This document shows, piece by piece, positions 34,481 through 46,197 of a DNA stretch of 55,439 nucleotides. The stretch covers positions 1-55,439 of the forward strand of contig ML986726.1 in NCBI GenBank assembly GCA_010094045.1, given 5' to 3'. Below the pieces are notes generated by a model. It had not been told where the DNA came from, ran no database searches, and saw nothing but the letters and a program-made list of their open reading frames with translations. A program made the position numbers and the translations under genes. Every line of letters starts with the position of its first letter. Position 1 is the first letter of the stretch. The stretch is from Lojkania enalia (taxonomy: Eukaryota; Ascomycota; Dothideomycetes; Pleosporales).

Positions 34481-36425
34481 GATCGTCCGGGAGATTAGAT
34501 CTAGATAGAAAATCTTACGCAGAGAACTCCCGACAATGCTATAGGAACACAGAATCAATGAAGGAAAGATTTGAAAGTCATTGCAGCGCTCAGCACCTGT
34601 ATTTCAATCGTCCTCCCCAGGCCGTTCGACGCGTGGCCTCTTGTTCCCCTGAGGCGCGGGTCCACGCCATCATTTGTATTCGGCTGCTCGCCAGCCTCTC
34701 GCGTCACGACTTTTCGCTGACCTGACCCTGATTACATCGTCCCTGATTGGCCGGCTTCTCGTATTCTCGTTCGGCGCGAGGACGGGAGCACATACGTTTT
34801 GTCTTGAGACTACAGAGTGCGGATCCCATGGCAAAAGTAGCGATGGGCGACTGTTAACATGCGACCAATCATGTCAAGGCAATTGGTAAGCTTGTCGTAA
34901 AAGTCGAAACCTCTCGCCCGTTTCGCCGCACATCAAGTGTATAGAAACTGAAAGTAGCATTTCATCCGGGGAGACGTAATCTGGGGCTGGGGATCTAGAG
35001 CTAAATCTGTTGGGAGGTATTATAATAATTGGAATAAGGTTCTCTGTAGCGTTTTGCCCCAGGAGTTGGGGGACACGCGGACTTACCGCCGTGGTTTCTG
35101 TTTCTCACATAGTCTATACGTCAGCGTGAATTGTTCCGTACGATCCAAGGATCTTTACAAGGTACAAATCAGCTGCAAAGATATGTCGAACCGCGTTGGG
35201 ATCAAAGACAGCGGAGTGTCGGACATTGATGTAAGCGAACGTAATTGTGCTTTAGCATAAAATCCTACAAAGATACTAAAGTAATGTGATTGACTAATAT
35301 TGTTGAAGTGGTCATTTATCCCTAAATATGTGGATCATGCCACTAAATCCCAGATAACAACCAAATACGCTTCGGAACCAAGCAGTCCAACAGGCCAAGT
35401 ACTGCCATAAAATATATAATCACACCACCAGCCTACCTTTTTTAGCACGACCAAAAAACTTTCTCTACCAACCTTTTGATCACTACAGTTAATTTCTACT
35501 ACTATCGGGCCTAATCAAAGCATGCATTGGCTAGCTCCACCAGATTCTTTAATCGAAGAATCGGGCCGAACGTAGGTTAGTCGATTTTTAACACTTTTTG
35601 CGAATATACGCTATTTGATTTCCCTGCTTTAGTCCCCAATATCACCTTCAAGAGCATAAGACCTCATTTGCTCTGTATTTTGTAGGAGCTCTACGGAGCC
35701 CTAGTTTTAACGGTCAGGGTTGCCTTTAAGTTACTAACAGAATCAAAGGCACAAAAATAAATATAGTTAGTGGGGAGATCACAAGTTTATCAGGCTACTT
35801 AGTAGCAGTGTTAAATGAATTTTTATCTCTAGGTTAGATGGCGATTGCCAAGTGCCCAGTCAAATTGTGTCGTCAACGAGCACATGATCGAAGCCCTTCT
35901 AGTCTCTCTGGGCTAGAAGCAAGAGTGAGAGGAAATGATCGCTAATTAAGCTAGAAGTTAATGCACCACAATTGAAGTCTGTCACGTCAAAATACAGCAC
36001 TAGTAAATTTACTTTCCCAGCTTGATATTTTTGTATCATTACTATCGGTTCGCTATTGATCTCCCTGGGTGCGGCTATTTCCTTGACACGGACGGAACCT
36101 ATTGAAACTATCTAGAAACTATACCTGAGTCTCGGAAGTCTTCAAACATTTCGTATCGCTTATTTCCTACTTGATATATTTTTTCAGCCTTTGATCTACT
36201 AGATTACTGCATTAGGAGCAGCCAGAATTCTACCAGAGTGCCGCTCTGAGGATATGCTTTGTCTATTATTCTAAAGCAGTAATTCTAGTTCGTTCTAACC
36301 CCCCTGGGGGCTTTATAGAGTTAGTGGCAAGGTCTTGTAAGTAGTGTTCTATACATAAATCTACGATGTTTATGTTAAAGATTGTGAATCACCTTCGTAA
36401 GATGCAAGGTTTTACGTATGGCACG
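34481..36425. other. Intergenic
   Basis: Upstream region of the DOMON-b561 gene, followed by about 1.5 kb of featureless DNA. Frames 34674-34889 and 35054-35260 (about 70 codons each) are unrecognised. AT content is raised from about 35300 on. Confidence 0.35.
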
Positions 36426-36431
36426 ATACCT

Positions 36432-36545
36432 ATTAAGGACTAGCCCTAATATCATGTGATACTAGAACAGACAGTATAAATTGCCTTGATCCACCATAGG
36501 TATGAATTAACACAGTTTTTCCTCCTCATCTGCCCCGATAATTTA
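36432..36545 (+). repeat. LTR-like repeat A, copy 2
   Basis: Second copy of the repeat at 5334-5450, same orientation. It keeps GGACTAGCCCTAATATCATGTG, AGTATAAATTGCCTTGATCC and CTCATCTGCCCCGATA. The 5' TGTTAG of copy 1 is TATTAA here, changes of the G-to-A type. Boundaries are only as wide as the similarity between the two copies. Confidence 0.5.
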
Positions 36546-36940
36546 TATAAGAATATCAGAAAAGAGGGCTTATTCATGTTACGGGCTCAGATTGGAAACG
36601 GCATCTCATCTATTCCAGGTGCGTCGCAACTCTAGAAATTCACATAGCAAATGATCTGAATATAGTTTCCCTACGATATTCGGATTTAACTGCTCAGACT
36701 ATGCGAGTTTATCGGCGACCTTTGACCTTGTGGATGCGAAGAAGTTATACTTAAGTAGGATATCTTGAGCCTCAATTTTACTACACTCAAGCAGTATTAT
36801 CTTCAATTCAAGACCCCCAAATTAGTGAAAGCTTTGTGGTACTTTCTATCTATTGCAAAAAGCTTCAATTCGGAGCTATTATCTTCTGTTGGAGGGTGGA
36901 TATCGAGGTGATAGACCTCACAAACATCGGCGTTTGTAGA

Positions 36941-37351
36941 CTAGTCCCGATTAGGACTAGCTCTATTTAGATAGTCCTTCTTGAGAGCGCGCTCCACCAA
37001 GCAAGCAACAATATATGCTTCCTCCCACTCTGTCTACCACAGCTCAACATCTTCAATAGCAACCAGAATATCCAAAATGCACAACACACCGACTCGAAAG
37101 TCTCCCGCCCTTTAAAAGAAAATGTCACATGTTTCTACCATCCTATTATAGTTGGTCTGTTTTCAGGCCTATATAGTCTCGCCATCGCCAGCTTCTGCCG
37201 AAGCAGGCCACTTACCCTCCTTCAATACATCAATATCTGCCTCAGCAACTGATGCTCCCTGATACGCGACAGAAAACGCCGTTGATATAACAAAACCGCC
37301 CTCAAACAAATGATGCATCTGGCTGAGGCGGACACGAGGCTTCTGTGCCAT
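36941..37351 (-). pseudogene. Unknown small coding frame interrupted by solo-LTR-like element
   Basis: From an ATG at 37351 the frame begins MAQKPRVRLSQMHHLFEGGF and runs into the inserted element at 37271. If the element and one 5-bp duplication are removed, the frame continues on the other side without a stop to a TAG at 36941-36943, about 85 codons in all. The downstream part is Cys- and Trp-rich with a hydrophobic WIFWLLLK segment. Family unknown. The continuity may be chance, since a frame of this size is not strong evidence. Confidence 0.3.
37123..37271 (-). repeat. Solo-LTR-like element, copy 4 (reverse orientation)
   Basis: 149 bp; on the minus strand it starts TGTCGCGTATCAGG and ends ACATGTGACA, so both TG and CA ends are intact. 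The flanking duplication is perfect: GAAAA at 37118-37122 and 37272-37276 on the plus strand. It is the only copy of the five on the minus strand. Confidence 0.88.
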
Positions 37352-39313
37352 ATCATATTCGTTTACAGCATTGATTAGTTAGTCTAGAACATAAGCCTTG
37401 GAATCATGTAGTAGCGACCATAGAAAAAAGCATTTGCACACTGACGAGTCTGAGCCAACATCAGGACTCCACGATGGTTCCATGGTCGTCTGGCAAAAGA
37501 CCACATCATGCGTTATTGCTCACGCGTGCCTTGCTGAGTGGCTCTTATGGTTGTGTGCAGGCTAATCTCGGTAGTGATAGGCTCCCCTAGCCTACGCTTC
37601 ACTCTTACACCTCGCCTATTCCCTCGAAGCCAGCCGTATGAGAGTGATCCATCATTGCTCGGTTACGATTATGGGACCGATTATACATGTAAGTCCAGAT
37701 TCTATTATGTTGCGCTTTGAGATTCAAGTTGAAGATCACATAGTTCATATGAGTGCCTCACACTGGATAAGACGTTGTCCACGATAGGGAACCAAATTCA
37801 TTGTTGCCCGATGACTACGTCCGAGAGCCGAACCACAACGGATTGTAGCACTGGCACGGCCTACGGCACCGCTGTTCATAGCGGCACGTCGTTCGGGGAC
37901 GAATGTTAACCATCATGTTGTCAACGACCTTCAACCATGCCTCACGGATTTGGAGTCTGATCTTGTGGGAAATAGTTCTATAGAAATAATGTTGCTTGAA
38001 GGAGCTTGCGAATTAAATCTTATTTACGAAAGCTTCTTGATTGGGATGCCTGTAAATCAAATTGCCAAGTATATAAATCTATCACAGCATTCCGGCCGAC
38101 ACCGTAGATAAGTTATAGAAATCGTACAAATGCTGTCGAGCATAATGGTAACTAGTTTAATGAATACTACGGCAATATGACAGGACCCAGCCGATACATC
38201 CCTCTTCGCTTCTCCGAATGCTGTTACAAGATCTCAAACCTATGCTAGAACTTATAGTATAGGTACATATAGTTGCTCGCCAAGTACTCTGAGGCGCCTC
38301 TAACTAGCTCTCAACCGGGTTCAGACAATTCCATAGTGACACCTTGGTTGCTAGCGACAATATATTCAGTCCCTCATCAACTGGGTCTTCTAGGTCTACT
38401 TTTACCGGAAGCTCCAAGCTCTTGGGCGCTAATTCAGAATCATTGTCATCTGCGGCTAGAGACTCGCAGCTTAGCCTTTCGCGACTGGATAACATTGCCC
38501 TCGGAGTCGGCATTGATATCGAATTGCTGACTATGATCATGACGGCATTGGCTTTGTGGAACCCTTGACATAGGAAAGTGGACCGAGAAGGCTAGGTAGC
38601 GGAGATGTAAGGCTGAAGAACAATACGGTAAGTACAATCGACCAGTTAAACGGAATTTTCATGTTCAATCACTATAGATGGATCCCCTAAATATATCAAA
38701 GCTAGCTCCGCTTTTTAAAGGTTTGAACATATGTATGCTTTTTGCGCCCGTTGGATGGTTGATCCTCGTATATTGGTGGGGGAATTTCCGCATTCTAGTA
38801 GTTATCTGGAGTTGTATTTGCAATCGAAATCTGTACCCAATATCTTGATTTTTCTGTATATTATCTATTAACAGCAAGCCAAAACCAATAATTTAGCCTT
38901 CTGATCACAATAACCTTAGAATGTCTAGCGGCCAACCTCGCAGAACGGTTGGCCAACGTACTAAAAACTCACCGCAAACACCGCACTAATTCCATGTTTC
39001 TTTCACGTAGCCAATCACTCCTCTTGGCTTGCCCACGCCTTTTCTTATATTGCTATGATTATGTAAGGCTAGCTTTGATCTATAAATTTAGAGTTAACTG
39101 CAATGCTGCTTGTTACACTTAAGGCCTCAAAGACAAGTAAAACCAGTTACAGCTCCGCATGTAGTAGGTTTTCTCATTTTTATATACCCCGTTACATAAC
39201 ACAACAAAGGAACGTAAAGCACGGCAGATCTCCCGACGCCAATCCCTATCGCCATGTCCCCTCTTATCATCTTCAGTACTCCCCGCCAAACACAAGAACC
39301 CGGTACCAAGGCC
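37352..39313. other. Intergenic with a possible membrane-protein relic
   Basis: Mostly featureless. On the plus strand 38350-38568 reads as a Ser-rich linker followed by LSLSRLDNIALGVGIDIELL and more hydrophobic residues, reminiscent of the single membrane segment after Ser/Thr-rich linkers in fungal surface proteins. It has no upstream domain and overlaps frames on the other strand. I treat it as a possible relic only. Confidence 0.3.
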
Positions 39314-40922
39314 TCATACATCCCTCGTAAACTTTCCCCGCTGTCGCCACGCATACCCGTACCTTAGAATAAAAACCGGAATCGGCGCGAGTGCCAGACT
39401 AGCCATAGCCAAGAAGGTGAAGCCCCAACCATATCCAAACCGCTGCGCCAAAGGCGATGCAGCTAGTGGCAAAAAGGTGCCCATCAAACACCTCGTCACG
39501 ATCACGCCCGTCATGGCTGAGGCGGAAAAGAGGCCGAAGGCATCGACTACGTACGCTGACAATGGGATCATAATTAATAAAAGCGTGAGCCCTAGTAGAG
39601 AGACGGAGGCGAGGAGGAGAGGAACGGGGAGATGCAAGTGAGCGGTCCAGCCGTACATCATGAGGGAGAGGGGTAGCGCGAAGGCGCCGATTACGGCGAG
39701 TGGGAGCCGGTGTTCTGGCTTCCCTTTTTGGTCGCCCCGCAGCTTGACGTAGATTTTGTCGAGGAAGACGTTGCAGATGAGGACGCCGATGAAAGATCCT
39801 ACGCCTATGATGGCTTGTTAGTGAATAGTCGGAGTTGATGAGAAAATGGTGGAGATCTTACTAAAGAAGACGAATAGTGAGCCAGTTAGCGCGGGCGAGA
39901 AGCCGTAGATATCTTTTAGGATGTTGGCTAGTGTTATGGACATTACATAGAAATAACTAAAATTTATAGAACCGAAAAAGGACAGCGAAAGGAGGACTCC
40001 GGAACCAAAGAGGACAGCTAGGGGCCTGGTAATAGAGTGCCACAATTTCTTGACGTTCTTGTGGGCGCCTTGTTCGTCCTTGGCTGCCGAGGGGAACTCG
40101 TCGGAATTGAGGTGCAGTTTTTGAGCCCGTTGCCGTAGGATGGATATGGAATATGTCTCATGAAAACAAGTTAGGAATAGTATCTCACAGGAGGTGGCGA
40201 GGCCGGCAGCAAGATAAAGCACCCATCTCCACCCCATGGTCTGCGAGATAGTGCCACTAATAGCAGGCCCTACTGCACCCCCAATAAGCGGTGCGAGCAT
40301 AACGAGACTCATTGCGCTCCCGCGGTGATCGGACTCAAACATATCCCCGATAATGGCCGGATTCAGCACATTGGATGCAACAGCGAGGCCGGTGAGTGCA
40401 CGCATGGCGATTAAGGCCTTGGTACTTTGGCTGATGGATGCCAAGATGGTAGTTAGGATAAACATGATATTGCATCCGTTCATGACGGGATAGCGGCCTA
40501 GGACTTCGGATAAAGGAGCAATGAGGAGCGGTCCCGCAGCTTCGCCTAGCTCCCATATCGTTACGAGAAGGGCGCTGGCTTGTGGGTTAGATGATCCATT
40601 GTCCAGATCCTGGACGATGCCGCCAGCCAGTGGGACTACAGATATGCAAGTAAATGTCCTAGAAACCAATGTGTAAGTTTTGGCAAGCTAGCTTTGTGGT
40701 GAGGCGTGGTGCGTACACTGTGAAGGCCATGGAGGCGAGTAGCAGTACGACGGCATACTTGTAAGCGAGAGGCCACTCTCTAGGATTTTTGGCGTCGCCA
40801 TTGGGGTTGAAATGGAGGGCTTGGTGATGCTTGATAATATCATCGGGCTCTCCGGCGAGCAATGGCTGTTCTTCCATCGACCTCATCATCCACGTTCTCT
40901 CTTCCCCGTCATGGAAGAACAA
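39314..40922 (-). CDS. MFS transporter, DHA1-like (multidrug/metabolite efflux type)
   Basis: Twelve-pass drug:H+ antiporter-type transporter of the plasma membrane. Three exons: 40922-40717, 40658-39862, 39804-39314; introns of 58 and 57 nt, the second with a CACTAAC branch site, and both junctions keep the frame (497 aa). The N-terminal cytosolic part carries NPREWPLAYKY, a DHA1 landmark. A motif-A-like loop between TM2 and TM3 is seen in PLSEVLGRYPVM, and RALTGLAVASNVLNPAI precedes TM4-TM5. A basic central loop (QRAQKLHLNSDEFPSAAKDE) separates the halves. The C-terminus follows TM12 with RYGYAWRQRGKF. No disabling change seen. A decayed transcription-factor gene sits about 340 bp upstream on the same strand. 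Substrate cannot be inferred. Confidence 0.88.
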
Positions 40923-41261
40923 TAAGAGGATGAAAACATCACTGACTGTGTTTCTCCAGCGCGGCTTATCAATAATACCCTAGTGGCATGTAGTCGCCAT
41001 CACGCCCTATCGGTGCAAGGCGTTCCGAGGTTGGCTGTGGTGACTAACCTAGCTAGGTAACTAACTAACCGTCAACGTACTTGGTGACACTGGCGACAGG
41101 AGCTTGGCGGGCTTGGCCAGGGATCGAATTTTCTCGCCCCCGCTAGCCCTCACCTCTCGACCGTGAAAAGCCGATGTATGACACGCTTGTGCTGTATCTA
41201 CTACCATGACATAGACTTCTGCCCTGTTATTCTGCCTACTGTTGTCTATATCACTCTAGGC
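40923..41261. promoter_or_regulatory. Upstream region of the MFS gene
   Basis: 339 bp between the MFS start and the 3' end of the transcription-factor pseudogene, so it should hold the MFS promoter. It contains clustered CTAGCTAGGTAACTAACTAACC near 41049-41070. I see no clear TATA box and name no binding site. Confidence 0.3.
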
Positions 41262-42450
41262 TCACCACCGCTCGTTGTTATTTAGCGCCCTATCTCGCAT
41301 CCATTCCCGGCTCAACGCTTCTGTCCTGCATGCCGCCCATCTAGCCGTGATGTTCCTCTCTACTCGTCTTCCTGCATGGTAGACGCTGCTCAGGAATCTC
41401 GATTCCTCGAGCTGACCTAGGTGATCGAGGACGAAGCGGACCTGCTCCGCTTTATCCAGAGCCGACTTGCCGAGTACGAACAGTAACCACGGCGCCACCC
41501 CGCTACTACATGGAAGCCTTTGTAGCGCTTTGATGATGGCATTATGAAGGTGCCTGGTATGCAATTACTCTATGGGGCAATGACGCGATCGTGTAGGTAG
41601 AGCATTGCGGATAAGTGCTTGAGCTCTGCTATCTGGACAGTTCTAGCGTTCTCGACCGGTATATGTGGGACCTGGTGTAGAGTAGATGGTTCATGGGATT
41701 GGTTGCTGTGATTCCCGGGTCCTGAGCCTGCTTCTCTTGGAACTGCGACTGAGCGGCGAGACAGGAAATCTAATTCATCAAAGAGATGGGCTCGCTAGAG
41801 AAGCCTATAATTGAATCAATCTAGAATCGCTAATCCTTAGAGCGGACCCTAGGTCAGGAAATAAGGGGATGTAAACCTCCTGACAACACTCACCTCGCGC
41901 CCATTCATAATTTTCGATATCCTCCGCATCGTTCCCCCAAACCGTTCTGGCGGTAACGTCATGAGCGACAAAGGATATTTCGCAGAAGCTTCGAAGACGA
42001 CCATCTCTAGCGGTCGTATAGCGTAGGTCTTTAAACATATGTAGGACCATCTTTAGATGTGTAATCTAGGACGGCTGGCACCCGTCTGTTATCTGTCTCA
42101 ATTAATCAAGGATGTCCAACCACAGGAGCGCGGGGAAAATTACACCGCTAAAGAAGAACCTGACTATTGTGGCTAAGGCCTTCCAATCCATCTGCCCTCT
42201 TTCTAGGTGGTGCCTCAGGCTATTAATAGTCTTCGATTGATGGCGCGGAGAATGGGGCTCAAATCCCCTGTCTCCGCTGATAAGGCCAAGCTGGTATGCA
42301 GAAGCCGCGGGCAACGTGTGCCGTAGCGGTTCAAGTTCGTAGGCCACGGGAAGCAAGACGTCGAGATACGGAATCATGTCAATGCTAAGCCAGAATTTGG
42401 GCGACAATTCGTGAACGTAATAGCTAAGGGGCTGCGAATGCCTGTAAATG
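41262..42450 (-). pseudogene. Fungal_trans_2-type transcription factor, decayed
   Basis: Minus-strand segments in different frames follow the order of a fungal-specific transcription factor domain (PF11951 type). First YYVHELSPKFWLS and PLRHTLPAASAYQLGLISGD (about 42430-42290), then QSKTINSLRHHLERGQMDWK (about 42250-42180). Next TVWGNDAEDIENYEWARGE (about 41950-41890), followed by a GTGAGT donor that suggests an old intron. Then AELKHLSAMLYLHDRVIAP (about 41620-41560), and finally PWLLFVLGKS and LGQLEESRFLSSVYHA near the end (41490-41380). Stops at about 42102, 42060 and 41555 and frame changes disable it. No Zn2Cys6 cluster was found upstream, so the N-terminus is lost. Confidence 0.65.
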
Positions 42451-42539
42451 TAGCGAGGGGTATGGGGGAGATAATGGCGTGATGGGAAATTCTGTCTCTA
42501 ATACTTCTCTAATCACTTCCTAGTTCGTAACAGACATTT

Positions 42540-42990
42540 AATCAGCGACCACGCTGACTTCTTCATCTGCAGTTTCGGATTCTTGACCGTTCGATTTTTC
42601 GTCTGAGTCCTCTTAAAGAAGGGAAGATGGAATACCTTTCACAAAGTCTTCGGAAAAATAATTTACGAATAGCCCATTCCTCACGCCCATAGCTTATGGT
42701 TGTAGGAAGATAGGAGCTATCGATTGCAAACTTTAAAGAACCTAGAACCAGGGCGATCTTCCTACCATCGCGTGATTAAACGCCTAATACTTCGTTAGAT
42801 ACCGCTAAGCTTATCACTAAAGGGTGTAAATCCACCGGCTCTACCAAAGAGAATGTCGCCTTGAGGCCCATCTTCTTCCCATTACAATTTAAATTCATAT
42901 CGACAAGGTAACAACAAACGCTAGCAGCCCCTTTAAATGGGGCTTGAGCCTAAGGGTTACATGATAATAGGTTAATACCAAATAAATATT
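42540..42990 (-). pseudogene. Coding-like relic, family unknown
   Basis: On the minus strand, coding-like protein sequence can be followed with frame changes. The first part (about 42890-42650) includes TFSLVEPVDLHPLVISLAVS and ALVLGSLKFAIDSSYLPTTI; after a frame change comes a short acidic tail near 42610-42540 (EDSDEKSNGQESETADEEVS) ending at a TAA. Stops are present, and neither start nor splice sites were found. Not recognised. It lies between the transcription-factor and hydantoinase pseudogenes and looks equally eroded. Confidence 0.35.
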
Positions 42991-43439
42991 AGAGGAAATC
43001 CATTTAACAGGTTAAAAATGAAAGACGTTTGACATCGAACTCGTTATTTCCTCAAGGCCTAGATAGCCGACTTAGCTAGGGTAGGTCTACGCTATACCAC
43101 GCCTTACATACCTCCAATCTACGGGGAAATGACTAGCTACAAGTAGGATAGATAAAATAACCACCTGACACATCTCCTTACTTGGGTCAAGATGGGAAGC
43201 AGGAGGCACGCATATAAAAGAGTGAGATAGGTGGACTCATGCCAACTTCATAAGCTACATGCAGAACATCCTAGAAGTAACCTTGCGGAAACAGTCTAGC
43301 TCCTCTCGAGTATACTATCTAAAGTAGAATGATCCGCGCATGAGGAACACACGGTTTGCGTACATATATGGCTAAATGCTTTGCGAAACTTCCTTTTCAA
43401 GAATGCACAACAGTCAACAGCTCAAAACGTTAGGGACTC
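42991..43439. other. Intergenic
   Basis: About 450 bp between two pseudogenes. No reading frame, repeat or regulatory signal that I can support. Confidence 0.3.
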
Positions 43440-44745
43440 TTAAGGGGACTTGGCCTGTGTCGTAGCATAAGTCGCTACACTCCTAATAGCTCGCAGATAC
43501 GGTATCAAGCCAACGCCGTTTACCGAATTACATTGACTTGCTGCTCCTGTGGGTTCACTTCCACCTCTGCCAGGTGTGTAGATGATGCACCGATCAGCAG
43601 TACTCATAGCTACAATATTTTTGGGCTCAAGGTTGACCCGTCGGTCATTATCATCTAGCCACTTCTTGATCGAGTGGTTTGCACCTCGACTGCCATTATC
43701 CCCGCCCTTCATGTTGTAAGGAGAAGTCATCTATTTCTCAGTTGTAACGCTGAAATTCAGAGGCGCTTGAAACTCCATGTCGTGATTTACACCGTTGCCG
43801 CCTTTGTGCATGCCATTGCCGTCGCTACCCCCTATAGAGAACTCGCGCAGTATAACTAGCTATCACTTTTCTAAAGACGCAGGGTCTATTATTTATATAT
43901 TAGTCGTATGTACATACCGCTAGCTCCATCGGCCGTGATAATCGCTCCTGAGGCATTGTAGATTGTCTCGCCGAATGAGTATGCGTGTCCAGCAAGTGAG
44001 AAGCCATTAGCATCTTTGCCACCCTCCCCGAAGAAGCTATTACAGTTCATGCAACCATACGAGGCACAGGAGACTTCAAATACCCTGAGAATCACGTTAA
44101 CTACGCTCTCCAAGGTGTTCTCATTGCCGGGCGCAAACGACCTAACCCACCAATGAGTCGAGGAAGCAACGCTCTAGAGGGATTACTTTGGTCTGCGCAA
44201 GACATCTCTGATTCATAGATATGTCAATACCAATGAGTTACCTTAGCTAGTACAAGAGGGCTGAGTGGGTAATGGTAGGAGGTGCGTTCATGTTGCCATA
44301 TAACCCACAGCCCCTGCCGGTGAAGTCGAACTTCGCGCTGTCGTCTTCCTAGACATTGACCTTAAACTTCATGAACGAGCAGCTGTCCATAAAGTCTTCC
44401 GACACGAACGTTAGCCCACGTCCGGCCAATGTCTTGAGGAATGCGCGCATAGCGAGCTTGGAATTCTGCTGGGTTCCTGCCATGTACAGCTGGAAGACAT
44501 TCTACGAGTACTCTTTTATGAATACTTGGACTAGGGAAGGGCCTTTGCTGTTGGCGGCAACCTGGGCCTTCAGATCAGAGAGACTGTTTCCTAGCCTACA
44601 GCTTCCGTTGCAACACGAGTTCTCGCTAGATGCGAGCGAAATTTTAGTGATCCCTTCTTCGTCGAACTTGCGATTTCGAATGATTCTGAATGACTTTGTG
44701 GTAAGAGGCGAATCTTGTCTCAGGGAGGGAGATGAGGAGCTGAAC
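43440..44745 (-). pseudogene. Hydantoinase B / 5-oxoprolinase C-terminal domain, decayed
   Basis: Homologous to the HyuB domain found alone or as the C-terminal part of ATP-dependent 5-oxoprolinase. Minus-strand landmarks in order: FDEEGITKISL (about 44665); SDLKAQVAANSKGPSLVQVF (about 44590-44530); FDFTGRGCGLYGN and NAPPTITHSALL (about 44325-44262); SCASYGCMNCNSFFG (about 44080-44035); YSFGETIYNASGA (about 43985-43945). The C-terminal part is in other frames: LREFSIGGSDGNG near 43840, EFQAPLNFSVTTE near 43770, MKGGDNGSRGANHSIKKWLD and IIYTPGRGGSEP near 43705-43540. Stops occur at about 44503, 44349, 44260 and 44250, and residues are missing near 43900. The N-terminal HyuA half is absent. Clearly non-functional. 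Confidence 0.82.
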
Positions 44746-46197
44746 TAACAGCATCGCACCAATCACGAGTATGCACAGCAAGTACCCATCTCCACCAAAC
44801 ATTTTATTCGGGTCGCGAGCAGGCCCATCCTCAATAGAACCGCAGTGGGAGTCCCCGAAAATAGATTAAAAGTCCGCGTGACACTTAACCAATGGCTCGT
44901 ACGAATAGTGGTCACGAACCTGAGGTCAATGTGCTTTTAATGAGGCCTCATGGCTAGGGACCTGGAAGTTCCGTCCTTGGGCGGCCCCTGCTGTTGGGTA
45001 AACTTGGACATCTTTTGGATGCCGTACTCTATGCTATAACCAAATATTAGCCGCAGCAAGCTATACGGTGAATGTATAATTGATTAGAGCCCTACACTTA
45101 AAAAGCTCTGCTATTGTGAAATGCTATTGAGAATTCACCAAGCATTCCCTACTCTCGAAAAGCATCTAGCGGCCCATTCCCGCGCCTGCGATAACGTGGC
45201 AAGAGCGGGACCACGCTAAGGGTATCCTACGCGACAGTGATGGCTTAGCGACGCTTAGATAATAAGTACTTTTGGGGATTGATCGGATGAATTGGATTAT
45301 TCTTGTCGCTATTGCATTCCTTCGGTCCCCCCCCCCCCAATTCGAGTCTATCCTTTTGAAATTAACGCATTCAACCCAACCTATTAAAGAGCACCGCTGA
45401 TATGGATGCGATGTTTTTCGTAGAACTGGCGCCTAGTGAGTAGAACCAAATATCGGGAGTAGACTTGTAGCATAATTTGTCTAGTTAGCTCTTCATATGG
45501 CCGTCTGCCTAGACGGTTCAGTAAGCCGTCGCTATGCCTTAGGCTTCTCATTTGTCGATAGCCGATCCATACACGTTTGAATGATACGAAGATGGAAAAG
45601 AGTATCTATGCTCGGTTTTCAGGCCAAAAGGCGTTCTATATTTGGTTAGATATCTTCGATAGGCAACAGAGTGCTCATTTTATAAGTGCCCGATTCCGTG
45701 AAGTCTTCAATCCGAATCGATGAGGCATGATTCTTTCAAATTCACGATTTAGTCAATCATGTACTATTTATTGCTCTCCAGTGTATAAAGAAGTAATCCA
45801 TATCGAAGAATGTCACAGGAGCCTAACAGAGCCAGCTCGATAGACCTGAACCTACAACATTATCATCAATGCGTCGATGTGGCGTGCCTGGCTTGCCCAT
45901 ATTTGGTTGGAGATATGATACAATCTTGCATCTCTGGCAAATTGCAATAGGAAATACCTATGCCGAACTGGTTTATCCCGATGGTAGCGTCCATGTGCTA
46001 AGATTGGAGTATCATCGTAGCTTCCAGGTGCTGATAAGATATAATTTCCCAAGCTATTTGATAAATGAGGGACGATTGATGGAATATATGAAAAGAAAAC
46101 TCTTGAACGACGAATTTTCATTTCAGACACACCTTCATCTCAAACTCTTTCCCACTCAATCAGGATCAAAATACATATTGGCCTCTAGTTACGAATA
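44746..46197. other. Intergenic with a C12 tract
   Basis: No recognised gene. A run of 12 C lies at 45327-45338. Overlapping frames at 45852-46130 (-) and 45869-46201 (+) are unrecognised; the minus one has protein-like runs but no start context. The plus one extends into the 3' end of the UstYa-like pseudogene. Confidence 0.35.

Noticed and set aside
38304..38568. Opposing frames of 74-85 codons considered as a small secreted protein gene
   Set aside because: Three frames compete, there is no signal peptide, and the only family-like feature is one hydrophobic segment after a Ser-rich run.
43674..44748. Plus-strand frames (43674-43859, 44356-44748) considered as genes
   Set aside because: They are antisense to the hydantoinase B pseudogene, whose family landmarks are on the minus strand.
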